From assembly GCA_905178155.1 (NCBI GenBank), contig CAJINV010000001.1, positions 9,135,865 to 9,199,864 of the forward strand: a stretch of DNA of 64,000 bases, written 5' to 3'. The notes under the pieces were generated by a model, which saw only the letters and a program-made list of their open reading frames with translations, did not search any database and had not been told where the DNA came from. Below, in pieces: positions 11,000 to 20,443 of the stretch (the first letter of the stretch is position 1; the number at the start of each line of letters is the position of its first letter). The position numbers were made by a program, and so were the translations under genes. The stretch is from Amoebophrya sp. A120. Lineage: Eukaryota > Sar > Dinophyceae > Syndiniales > Amoebophryaceae.

Positions 11000-13573
11000 T
11001 CAAAATCGAAACCATCTGGTAGTACCAGCTCCAAAATTGAACCTACTAGCTCGCAAACGATCGAAAATCCGACAACGCCCAATCACCCCATGGAAGCTAT
11101 TGCACAGATCGATCGCAGTTGGCGCTGGAGTACAAGTTGTCAGAACATCAAAACCGACAATTTGCTTTGACTTCTGCGACAAGAAGTGTCGTCGGTCTTC
11201 AGTGCTGACCCTCCAGCGGCCCGACCGATCCCCGCGACTAATCGTCACGCACTGCTTGTTGACATCCGAGTAGAACTTCGCGCCCGGCATCCCGTTCACC
11301 TGACTCATCCGTTTGTGCTGCACGATGCTTCCATGCGGCACAGTTTCCGCTCGCAAATGGTCGAGATTTCGCTGCACATTCACCACGTGCCCCGGAACGA
11401 TGCCACGCCAGACCCCCTGCTGGCCGCTCAGACTCTGCCATCGCGTACCGCTGCTCTCATCTGGTCCGGGCATGGCGACAACATGCAGGCATCTTTCGCT
11501 CTTCTCGCTTGGGACCAAAGCCACTGGTGCCAGAGCCTCAAACTTTTTGACTCTGCTCGTGACTCGGGCCCAATCATTCGCAGAACCCGGGACAGTGACC
11601 ATCACACGATTTCCGTCGGCGGACACGCACTCGAACTTCCGAGAAAACTGGACTCTCCCGAGAAGATGTAGATCCTCAATCTGGATTTTTTTTCGAAGCC
11701 GAGACGTGCAGAACAGAAGAGCTTCGTTGGCATTAGCACAGAAGCAAAACACAACCCTGTACAAGATTTCAATCGAATGTGAAGAAAGTACCTTGCTCAA
11801 ATCGTGGCTGATCAGCTTCTCGCATTCCCCCTCGTATCCCTTGGTGTCGATGTGCAGAGCCCCGCGGCCCGGGAACAAGTCTTGGAGCACGCGCGACTCG
11901 GCGAGAGCGGGAATCACCTTCGAAAGTTTCCGGCGAACGTAGAAGCCATATTCTTTGACGCGCGAGAGTGCATAGCCGCATTTGGCGCATTTGCAGCCAC
12001 TCTTATGGAGCGGCACGAGTCCCGTCGCCGTACACACTGCTTGCTGCCCGTTCTGATCTGTTCGTCCGTCGGTTGGCCCCAAAGTCGCGGGAAACTGCAA
12101 AACAAGTTTCTTCCTTCCCTGGCTCGATGGGACAGTCCCGGAAGGAAAAAGGCCTAGAGTTTCATCTGGTCTCAGCTCCGTCACCTCTCCTGCATCTTCA
12201 GTCGGAGTAGACGTGGCGGTCGTGTGCGACTCGATCTTTGTTTTTGCGGCGACCGTATCAGTAGTAACTCTTTTCGCGGTCAAGCTCGCCACTACTTCGG
12301 TCAAACACGCACACTCTGCCTCAGAGGACTCGTGCAAAAAATTGCGAAACCATGTTGAAGAACTGCCAAGGTACTCACCGGATGTAATGACGCCGCTCTC
12401 CGTCCGATAGAGTTTCGCAAACGACAAAAAATTACGCGGAAAGCGGTCGGCGAGAAGATGCAGCACTTCCTTTTGCTGGTATCGTAGTGCTGCCTTGAAA
12501 AGACAAACCAGGACGGGTGTTCTTTCTTCGGTATGATCAAGCATGGAAATCGGCCCCTCGTTTTTTGCTTCGCGCTGAACAGAAAGAATGTCAAGCTTCC
12601 ACTCCAGTAGGTCGACCCATCCGCGAGCGCAGTAAGTTACTTCGTGGGGGAGTTCCAGCCAGGGCTCCACCTCGGGTGTGCCAATGAAGCCACCATACTG
12701 GCAATGTTGATCTTGCTGCAGATCACGAGCGCGTTCGACCAGTTCTATCCCTTTGGAAGTTCCATATACGTCCTCGAGAAAGTTGATCACAGCGAAATAT
12801 CCGGCTTTCTTATTGAACTTCAGCAGGAAAGTCCACAGATCCAGACCCAAGAAACGATCGCGGTAGTGGAAAAGACCGAGCCCGTCAACGTGCAGCTTGC
12901 AGCCCTGCTCCGTTGCAAGCTCGAACAGGAAACGGCCACGACAATTCGCGACGGCTTTCCAAAACTTGACCCCGTCAAGCATGAGCTTCTGTGACTCTTC
13001 GAGTCCACCTACGGCATCTGCAACTTGTCGAAGCACCCAATCCATAGCCCTGCTGTCGTTGATGACATCAGGGCGCAAAATCAGCTGTGGAAACCAGATG
13101 GCAGAAGTATCAGCCCGGGTACGGTCCTCCAAGTACAGCCTGGGATACGTGCGACCCGGACTCGGTAACGGAGAAGGCACTTCCACTGGCAAGACCAGCA
13201 GCAAAAACTCGCCGGAATGCTCCGCTACCAGCATTTTCTCCGCAACGGGACAGAACAGCCCGAGCACCGGTTCCTGCTCTTCGTGACCAAGGTTATTTTC
13301 GTCATACTGCAACTCCACCTTGGCGTCGAACTGCGTAGCAAAATTTACCGAATCTTGATCGTTGTCCACCAAAGCAAGAAAACTCCGCGGCACCGGTGTC
13401 GTGTGGCTGAAGCGCACCTTCACGAGATCCAACAGTGCCTCGACCGTGAGACCAGATTCCGGCAGCGGGAAGTCAATCGCATCCCCGTTCGCAACGGCAA
13501 TCGAAAGTACAATGGAGGGCGTGGCTACTGCGGTACCAGCCTCGGAGGCGGTAGGTTCCGGCGAGGCGGACAT
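11000..13573 (-). CDS. Orphan tandem-family protein, member P1
   Basis: A single exon of 857 residues. I chose the ATG at 13573 (MSASPEPTASEAG) because it aligns with the start of the paralogue P2; an upstream in-frame ATG at 13711 exists. Shared features with P2, in order: a beta-rich N-terminus with FLxLVDNDxDSxxFA; HSGEFLLLVxPV (about residues 120-135); WFPxLxxRP; CARGW; AALRxQQKEVxHxL; then CKCAKCGYALSRVKEYGFYVRR, a C-x-C-x2-C cluster that could bind zinc; and WRGIxPGxV near the C-terminus. It has no signal peptide and no membrane segment. The N-terminal 90 residues suggest a ubiquitin-like or docking fold, but this is only an impression. I recognise no named family. Confidence 0.75.
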   Translation of the reverse strand: MSASPEPTASEAGTAVATPSIVLSIAVANGDAIDFPLPESGLTVEALLDLVKVRFSHTTPVPRSFLALVDNDQDSVNFATQFDAKVELQYDENNLGHEEQEPVLGLFCPVAEKMLVAEHSGEFLLLVLPVEVPSPLPSPGRTYPRLYLEDRTRADTSAIWFPQLILRPDVINDSRAMDWVLRQVADAVGGLEESQKLMLDGVKFWKAVANCRGRFLFELATEQGCKLHVDGLGLFHYRDRFLGLDLWTFLLKFNKKAGYFAVINFLEDVYGTSKGIELVERARDLQQDQHCQYGGFIGTPEVEPWLELPHEVTYCARGWVDLLEWKLDILSVQREAKNEGPISMLDHTEERTPVLVCLFKAALRYQQKEVLHLLADRFPRNFLSFAKLYRTESGVITSGEYLGSSSTWFRNFLHESSEAECACLTEVVASLTAKRVTTDTVAAKTKIESHTTATSTPTEDAGEVTELRPDETLGLFPSGTVPSSQGRKKLVLQFPATLGPTDGRTDQNGQQAVCTATGLVPLHKSGCKCAKCGYALSRVKEYGFYVRRKLSKVIPALAESRVLQDLFPGRGALHIDTKGYEGECEKLISHDLSKVLSSHSIEILYRVVFCFCANANEALLFCTSRLRKKIQIEDLHLLGRVQFSRKFECVSADGNRVMVTVPGSANDWARVTSRVKKFEALAPVALVPSEKSERCLHVVAMPGPDESSGTRWQSLSGQQGVWRGIVPGHVVNVQRNLDHLRAETVPHGSIVQHKRMSQVNGMPGAKFYSDVNKQCVTISRGDRSGRWRVSTEDRRHFLSQKSKQIVGFDVLTTCTPAPTAIDLCNSFHGVIGRCRIFDRLRASRFNFGAGTTRWFRF

Positions 13574-14270
13574 GGATGTTGTTGCCTCTGTGGAACTAGT
13601 GATGGAACAAAGTCTGCAGCTGGAGTGATGAAAATGGCTTCTGGTGCGATCATGCTGGTCCCTCATATACATTATCACGCTCGAGTCGTCACGACACTGC
13701 ACCACGGACACGGATGGAACGAAAGGTCTCCCCCTCTTGCGACGATCATTTGCAGCTTGCGATGTCTGTCACTGTCTCCCTCCGCTCCGATTCAATATTG
13801 CCGAAGCAAAAAAAACGACACAAACAAATGAACTCCGTATCTCAGCGCCTCCGCCTACTGACATTGTGCATTCATATTGGCCACACCTAGCTTGATTCTT
13901 TTTTCGTACTCTTCTTGCAAAACGAAGCTCTTACATTGAGTCTGATGGAGTTCTCGAAAAGTCGTTGAGTCTAATGGAGTTCTAGAAAAGTCAGCGCATT
14001 TTGTCTCGAAACAAGACAAGCAAAATTAGTGGCATCTGAGCAAAGTTCATTTGAAAAATCAATATTGCAAGAATAGATTGATTCAGAAACCAAAAAGGAA
14101 AGCTAAACACTTCAAGAAAAGTTCGAGATCAGCGACTGTTCGTTTCAAAGTTCTCTAGAGTTCCGGTCTGACTGGAAACACAAACGCATCTAGTATCATC
14201 AACCTGCGAAAATTAAAGTCACTAAACCAAAATCATAATCAGGAAAATAGCACCTGTTCCTGTTCTCTTT
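13574..14270. other. Intergenic between paralogues P1 and P2
   Basis: The region contains an imperfect tandem duplication near 13938-13996, where gagtctgatggagttctcga recurs with two changes, and is otherwise AT-rich. No exon is supported. Confidence 0.4.
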
Positions 14271-17200
14271 TTACTCCGGTGCGAACAAAACCATCGCCCG
14301 CGGGTTCCTCGCAAAACCGCCTTTCTTCCCGGTGATCCGCGCCGCGGTTTCCTGAAAGCGCCGGACGCCGGACTGACCGCGCTGCGCCCAGTTGGACACC
14401 TGCAGGTAATTTCCGTACGAGGAGCCGATCCGCAATTTTCTCGAATCCGCAAGTCGGGTTTGGCACAACAGCGAGTTTTTGGACATGGGCACACTCCGGA
14501 CAACTTTTTTCACCGTCTCTCCTGTTGTACTACTTCCGTCATCGGCACTTGTTCCGGACACGACTTGTGTCACCCTCCCCGGGATGATACCGCGCCACGT
14601 CGGCAAACTGATGGTGGGGAGAATTCCGATTTTCAGCTGCTCCTTGAACGACGAGGGTCTCGATGCGAGCGCGGATAAGCGGGCTCGTACAAGCTTCGGA
14701 ATCACCGAAACAATTTCCGTGGCAGAATTGTCACGAACCGGGGCGATGATGATGCGCCGTGCGGTCGGCCCAGTGTAGACGAACTTTACGGTGACCCGGT
14801 GCGAATGCGGATGGACACGACAGCAAACTTCGTCGGGATTCTGCAAAGTCTCGCGGTTTGGGGCCCCAATCTGCGAATATATTTTTGATATTCGTTATCA
14901 GTCGACCCATAACAATGGAAGTACTTATGTTGTTCACTGTGGTACCTAATACGCATTTTATCCAGCTGTTTGTTTCCGAAAAATTCACGCGAGCCTTCAC
15001 CCTGTCCGGATCTGAGTCCGGAATACACGAAAATGCAAGTGAAAGAATAACGCGCTTACCCAGGTGGGGTTGTCCGCGTTACAGTACATCCGGCAGACAC
15101 GTTCCTGTTCTCCTAAATCCACTTTCAGCACAGTGAGATCAGGAAACAAGTCCCGCACCATCACCGATTTTCGCACGAACTCGGAGAAGTACATTAGTCG
15201 CCTCCGGACGTAAAACACGTATTCCTGGCCCAAGGAAAGTTTGCGCGTGCAGGACGTGCAGTCACAGGTTTCCAGATGGACGAAGCGCGGAGCCGCGGTG
15301 CAGGATTTCCCGTCCGAAGATTTCTTGTCGAGCACTTCTAGTACGCCTTCCGGCAGCACGCGCACACTTTGACTCGCACTGAACAAATTCTGACTGCGAT
15401 TCGCCTCATTGTCCGGTTTGGCGACAGACGGTCTCTCGTCGCCCTTTTCTCCAGCGGTTGTAGACGCTGAAATATCGGTTATGGTGTGAATCACCTCCCC
15501 ACGCATCACCTCCCCACCTCCCTACCTCCCCACCCTGGGGAGGTGCCTCCCCACGTGTGGGGAGGTACCTCCCCAGTAGTGGGGAGGTGGGGAGGTACTT
15601 CCCCACCTCCCCACCTCCCTGCCGTCCAACACTTCCCCACCACGTTGCACTTCCCCGTGGTGGTCGGCCAGAACGTGACTACGTCTGGATGCTTGTTGCT
15701 TGGCTTCGTTCTGTGCCATCGATCTACCTCGCGGCCATGAAGCCAGCAGGTATCTGCCACAACGCACATGAGCCCTCATCCTGCGTGACAGATGCGCCTA
15801 TGTACGCGGCCACCCACCAGATGTCGGCCGGCGGCCCTAAGGTGGCGAGCAGGGAACGACCCACGGGGCACGCAAAGCAATGCCGCAAGGAGTCAAGGCA
15901 CGGAGGCACGCCGGGGGCAAAGGGTGCACAACATTCAGAAGGGCGAAGGAGAAGGGGAAGCCAAAAGAGTAACGCGCAAGGGCGGAGCAGGGACAGAGCA
16001 CACGAGGAGGAGAGAATCGTCGAGGCCAGCCGGCGCGACGGCGCCGTCGCGCCGGCTGGCCTCGACGACCCTAATCCCCGAGCCCTAAACCCTAGACCCT
16101 AAACAACCAAGGCCGCAGCCGGCTCTGCTTCTGCATCACCTCCGGCCGTTGCGGTGGTGATGCGGCCGCGTCACGAGGTGATGCGGGGGAGGTGGGTAGG
16201 TGATCCGGGTGGGGGGGTGATGCGTGGGGAGGTGATTCAAAGAGGTGGGGAGGTGATTCACACTCCTACCTGAAATATCTGTTTCACTCTCGCCAGTCGC
16301 AATTACATCGTTTCTGCCATTCGTTTGCAGTTTACCATTGGTGGACGGGGATTCACTGCACGGATACACATCCACAGCACTTGCTACGGAGTCGACGCTC
16401 GCAGAGCTCCCATCCTGCGGCTTCTGCTTGTCCTCGCCCATTGCGAGGCCGCAGTCCAAATTGCCAATCTGGTACTGCTCCAGACCCGCGGCCTCTCCCT
16501 GAACAGCACACAGGACGTCCAGAAAGATGTCCCGGTCCTTTTTCGCGGAGTCAAAGACCATCTGTTTGAACCAGGCCGAACATTCTTCTTCGTCAATGAG
16601 CCCTCGGCTCGCCGCGGCGGATTCTTCCCGGGACGGGTACCGCGCTGCGTACTCCGAAAACAACTGCGGGTACGAAGAACCAAGAAAGTGCGCGACCTCC
16701 TTCTGCTGGTGCCGCAGCGCCGCCTCAAACAGCAGCGAAAACGAAGTAGCGTCGTAGCTCGTGTACGTTGGACAAGAGGCGGAATCGTGATCGACATTCA
16801 TCAAATCGCGCTTGAACTGCAGCACCCGCATCCACCCGCGAGCGCACCACGTTTCGTCGACCGCGCGATTGTTCATCATGGGAGACAGGAACGCTGGAAA
16901 TTTCTCCAATGCCGTAGCAAGCAGGGCCTCGAAGGCCGCTTCTTCCCCGTGGAAGAGCAGAAATACCCACAGCTGGTATCTGGGGTGTAACACGATTCCG
17001 GCGCCCCGCGGCCTGCCGCCCATCATCTCCTGTTGGAGAAATGTGGTACCGTAAAGGTTTAAGGCGCAGTCGTGATCCTTGACGATTCCTTTCAGCTCCT
17101 CCACCTCGTAGAGCTTCGTAAACATCCAGAACAGGGGATTGCTCGGGTCGCTGCACAAATCGCCTTCGAACCTCGGACACTCCGCAAGAATTTCGTTCAA

Positions 17201-17671
17201 AAGCCACTTCGACGCGGCCATGTCCGTCCAGATTTCCGGGCGGAACAGCAGCTTCGGCAACCAAAACGCGTCCAAATCCGAATAGTCGACCGGCGGTTCT
17301 CCGGCGAGTTTGGAAAAGTCGGGCACGAGCACCGGCGCAACAAGCAGCAAAAACTCCCCCGAGTGCGCGCTGGAGTCGATTTTCCCCGTCGACGGATGGT
17401 ACAGATGCAAGACCGGCTCTTCCTCCTCCGGGTCGTAGCAGAACCGGGTTTTCGCGTCCAGAGGGGAAGCAAAACTCGCACTGTCACTGTCGTTGTCAAC
17501 CAGAGTGAGAAAAGTGTTTGGCACTTTCGCAGTGTGCGGGAAAAGAGTTCGCAGTGTGTCCAGCAGCGTCTTTCCCGTACAGCCGGGTTCTGGAAGTGTG
17601 TACTCCTTCCCATCGCCGTTTGGCACGGTGACCTGCAACCGCGGCGGGTCGCTTGGGGTGGAGGTCGACAT
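14271..17671 (-). CDS. Orphan tandem-family protein, member P2, with introner intron
   Basis: Exons 17671-16270, 15466-15060 and 14870-14271 give 802 residues with all phases matching. The first intron (16269-15467) is the 793-bp introner plus one copy of its 10-bp duplication; the second is a normal GT-AG intron. The product shares the P1 landmarks: LVDNDxDSxxFA, HSGEFLLLVAPV, FWLPKLLFRPE, CARGWMRVLQFK, RHQQKEVAHFL, CDCTSCTRKL followed by EYVFYVRRRL, and WRGIIPGRV. P1 and P2 lie in tandem on the same strand with similar lengths, so they arose by local duplication followed by strong divergence. The C-x-C-x2-C cluster is the most likely functional site. The function is unknown. Confidence 0.75.
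15487..15655. repeat. CACCTCCCC/GGGGAGGTG low-complexity array
   Basis: The motif cacctcccc and its complement alternate many times, making several nested inverted repeats. A second, shorter block at about 16185-16262 mirrors it at the other end of the same introner. Confidence 0.9.
16017..16068. repeat. Perfect 52-bp palindrome
   Basis: A 26-bp arm starting tcgtcgaggccagccggcgc is followed immediately by its exact reverse complement with no loop. It is GC-rich and lies in the middle of the family III introner, directly beside the telomere-like units. Confidence 0.95.
16069..16104. repeat. Interstitial telomere-like CCCTAAA units
   Basis: Four units, ccctaat, ccctaaa, ccctaga and ccctaaa, lie in close succession. 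CCCTAAA/TTTAGGG is the telomere unit of plants and many protists, including dinoflagellates. The tract is short and imperfect. Confidence 0.7.
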
Positions 17672-18035
17672 GTTTTGTTTGTGTGTCCTTGGCGTGTTTA
17701 CGATGACGACTTAGCACAAGAAACAGAACTACATCTATTTCAAATCTAACCACGAACTTCTTACTTTAACAAAAACCACGACGCGCAGTGTACGACCAGG
17801 CGGGCAATTTGCGAAAGTAGCGAAAACTTTGTACTTACGAAACTCTCAACGAAAACTTTTTTCATCAGTTTCACTCGCCAAGTTTGCTCTCGTTTGGGAA
17901 ACGATGACTTGCGAACAGGACTAAGATCTGAATAGATAATTCTGTCGCGACGACGGGCAAAGAGTGCTATCATCTTGAAAAAATTGTCGCCATGTTTACA
18001 TGTATGCTGTTTCAGAAAAAAAAACTCCAAATAAC
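17672..18035. other. Intergenic
   Basis: Between P2 and the methionine aminopeptidase stop. Nothing is recognised. Confidence 0.4.
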
Positions 18036-19453
18036 TCAGTCCACGTCCCAGCGGAACGGAGGACTTTGCGGGGTCCTGGCGGTCAACACTTCCACTCCCG
18101 TTTCGGTTACGATCATGGTGTGTTCAAACTGCGCGCTTCGCTTGCCGTCGGCGGTTACACTTGTCCACCCGTCCGGCCAGGTGACGTCATGGTGGCTACC
18201 GAGGTTGATCATTGGCTCGATGGTGAAGACCTGTCGTTTTTTCATTTGTGTTGCCAAATGAAAACGCTGAGTTTTTCCATTTCCCCGCATGATAAATTTG
18301 TGAAAAAACTTCTTCAAAATATCAACCCAAAACAAGTAAAAATCCAATACATGTCCAACGCGCATGGTTCCGACCGCTTTGTTCCGCTCGTAGTGCGGAA
18401 TGTTCGGCGCGCAGTGGAACAATTTCCCCACCCCATGGCCGCAGTAGCTTCGGACCACAGACAGATTGTGTTTTTTCGCGACCGCGGATATCACCCCGCC
18501 GATCTCGCGGTACATCACGCCGGGACGGCAGAACGCGATTGCCGCTTGCAAAGACTCGTAGCAGCCCCGAACCAATCGCTTCGTGTCTTCGTCGCACGTG
18601 TCTCCGACGAGGAACGTCTCATTCAAATCGGCGTGATAGCCGCCAATGTAGCACGTGACGTCGACGTTGACAATATCTCCGTTTTCCAGCGGCCGCGAGT
18701 CTGGGATGCCGTGGCACACCACCTCGTTGACGCTGATGCAAACCGATCGGGGAAAGTTTCGGTAGTTCAGGGGACTGGGGTAGGCGTTGTTGCCGACAAT
18801 AAAGTCGTGCACGGCCGTGTCGATCTCTTCCGGTGTGACGCCGGGTTTCACCATCGATCCGGCCAGGTCGAGCGTCGCGCGGCCGAGCCGGCAGCTCGTG
18901 CGCAGCTTCTCCAACTCGGCAGGATCACTTACGACGGGTATGGCTGTTTTTGGTGTTCAAAGTTCTTGCGAATTACTTACACAAGTCGGAAAAGGCAAAA
19001 CATGCTTTCTTGAAAATCATGATTTTTTTCACACGTCGGTGAAATCAGTATCATGTAAAAAATCTTTGGTAATCACATACCTCCGCTCCTGTTTGCTTTA
19101 GCCTCAATCTCCGGTATTCCCGTCACCGCCCAATCCGGCAAGTCAATCTTTCCACTCAATGGTACCGGTCGCATGTCCATTGTCGCAGGAAAAGGGCGGA
19201 GAGGGCCCGTGAACTTGTACCCCGCAAACACGGAGCGATCCAAGTGCTTACTTGTTCTCCACTTCTGAACCTGCTTGTGCTTCTTCTTGTGCTGCGACCA
19301 GTTTGCTTTGAAGCAGTCCTGGGAGCAGAAGTAAGCCGGAGGCAGGTCAAGCTTCGCGCATTGCGGGCACCCGAGCGTGTCGGGGAGGTCGGGTTTCCCG
19401 CACCCCTCGCACGATATGGCAACGCAAATGCTAGTACTGGAGCTCGAAGTCAT
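18036..19453 (-). CDS. METAP1: Methionine aminopeptidase type 1
   Basis: Exons 19453-19081, 18943-18351 and 18230-18036 encode 386 residues. The N-terminal zinc finger [18 protein letters not shown]... with [18 protein letters not shown] (residues 15-62) is the ribosome-associating finger of eukaryotic MetAP1. The peptidase domain shows all five metal ligands: the Asp residues of VNVDVT and HADLNE, the His of LFHCAP, and the Glu residues of FTIEPM and AQFEHT. The catalytic His lies in YCGHGVG. It removes the initiator methionine co-translationally. The second intron (18350-18231, 120 nt) has no stop, so an unspliced reading carries a 40-residue insert between GH and VFTIEP, where the family has none. 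That intron contains a short hairpin built on cattt/aaatg. Confidence 0.95.
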
Positions 19454-20443
19454 GATGTGTAGTTGTCTGCTGTTGTGGGTCTATCGAACATAAGGCAAAT
19501 GGCGAAGGACACGATAAAAGAGGATTCAAATTTCTGACGTAAAAATGTTACTCTGACAAGCTGCGCATGCCGCAAAATGAAACTTTTCTTACAACAGCTG
19601 CTGTGCAATGTGTCATCCCCACTGCCAACACCAACCTGTTGCAAAATTCATTGCTCGCGAAAGGCCCATGAAAACGAAAAAACGACTTCGTACGATCGTT
19701 GGAAATATTAAATCATCCTGCGACTTCCAGGCACCATCCTGCGATTTCTGACGATGATCAGGCTTGCGATTTCCGGGCGCCACGATCCGTTTTCGAGTCA
19801 GCTGATCATTTCATTGTGATCTTCTCAGCACTTCTGCCTAGCGCGGCGCAGTAACAGTCACAGTCAAGCATTTCTTTGATGATCGTGTATCCTGGTCATA
19901 GTCCATTCCCTGCATTTCCCAAAAATTATCATCACTCCAGCCACACGAAGCCGCGCATCCTTGTCGTGCAGCGGTGATGAGAGCGTAACTGCGTGCGTCG
20001 ATTCTGCAAACCTAGTTGCGTCGTCCAGAAGTAGACGAGCACAGACAATGCAATTTTCTGTCCGTATTTCTACTGTACTCTTTTGTTTACAGTTTCGAGT
20101 TCATTTGTGAGTGCGAAAATGGTGGTCCTGTTTCAAATAAACCGGCGTTGACACGTTATTTTATGCAACGAGCAGCGGACAAACCTCCACTATTCAGTCG
20201 TTCCATTTTATCTTTAGTTTTTCTTTTCCCTTTCGTTGACATCCCATAAAATTTGCGTGCTCTTTTTTGTGGAAGCGTTTAAGTTTCCACAGGATTAAAT
20301 TCTTGTGATAGTAACTTCGAAATGGTAAAATCAATTCAGCATATCTAGTTCTTCTTTGTACAACCTTTAGATGAAGCTTATACCTAGGTAGGAATATCAA
20401 ATTTGCAATCCGGTAGAAGAAGTTCCGCGGTGAACAAAACGCG
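19454..20443. other. Intergenic
   Basis: About 1 kb without a supported gene. Near 19715-19790 the phrase tgcgatttc/tgcgacttcc recurs three times. Confidence 0.4.

Larger units (their letters stand above)
15477..16269. mobile_element. Introner element, family III, with GT-AG splicing
   Basis: This 793-bp insert is flanked by a 10-bp direct repeat ctgaaatatc (15467-15476 and 16270-16279). The ends carry inverted copies of gtgtgaatcacctcccc. On the coding (minus) strand the first duplication ends ...TTTCAG and is followed by GTAGGAG from the element, giving the 5' splice site; the second copy ends ATTTCAG, giving the 3' splice site. Splicing thus removes exactly the element and one duplication, and joins GAT ATT TCA G to CG TCT ACA in frame. 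The interior holds CCTCCCCA-rich repeats, a large palindrome and telomere-like units. No transposase is present. Confidence 0.88.

Noticed and set aside
11768-11802. GTACTT...TACAG stretch on the minus strand of P1 that looks like a 35-nt intron
   Set aside because: Removing it would shift the frame of a long open reading frame, while reading through keeps the frame.
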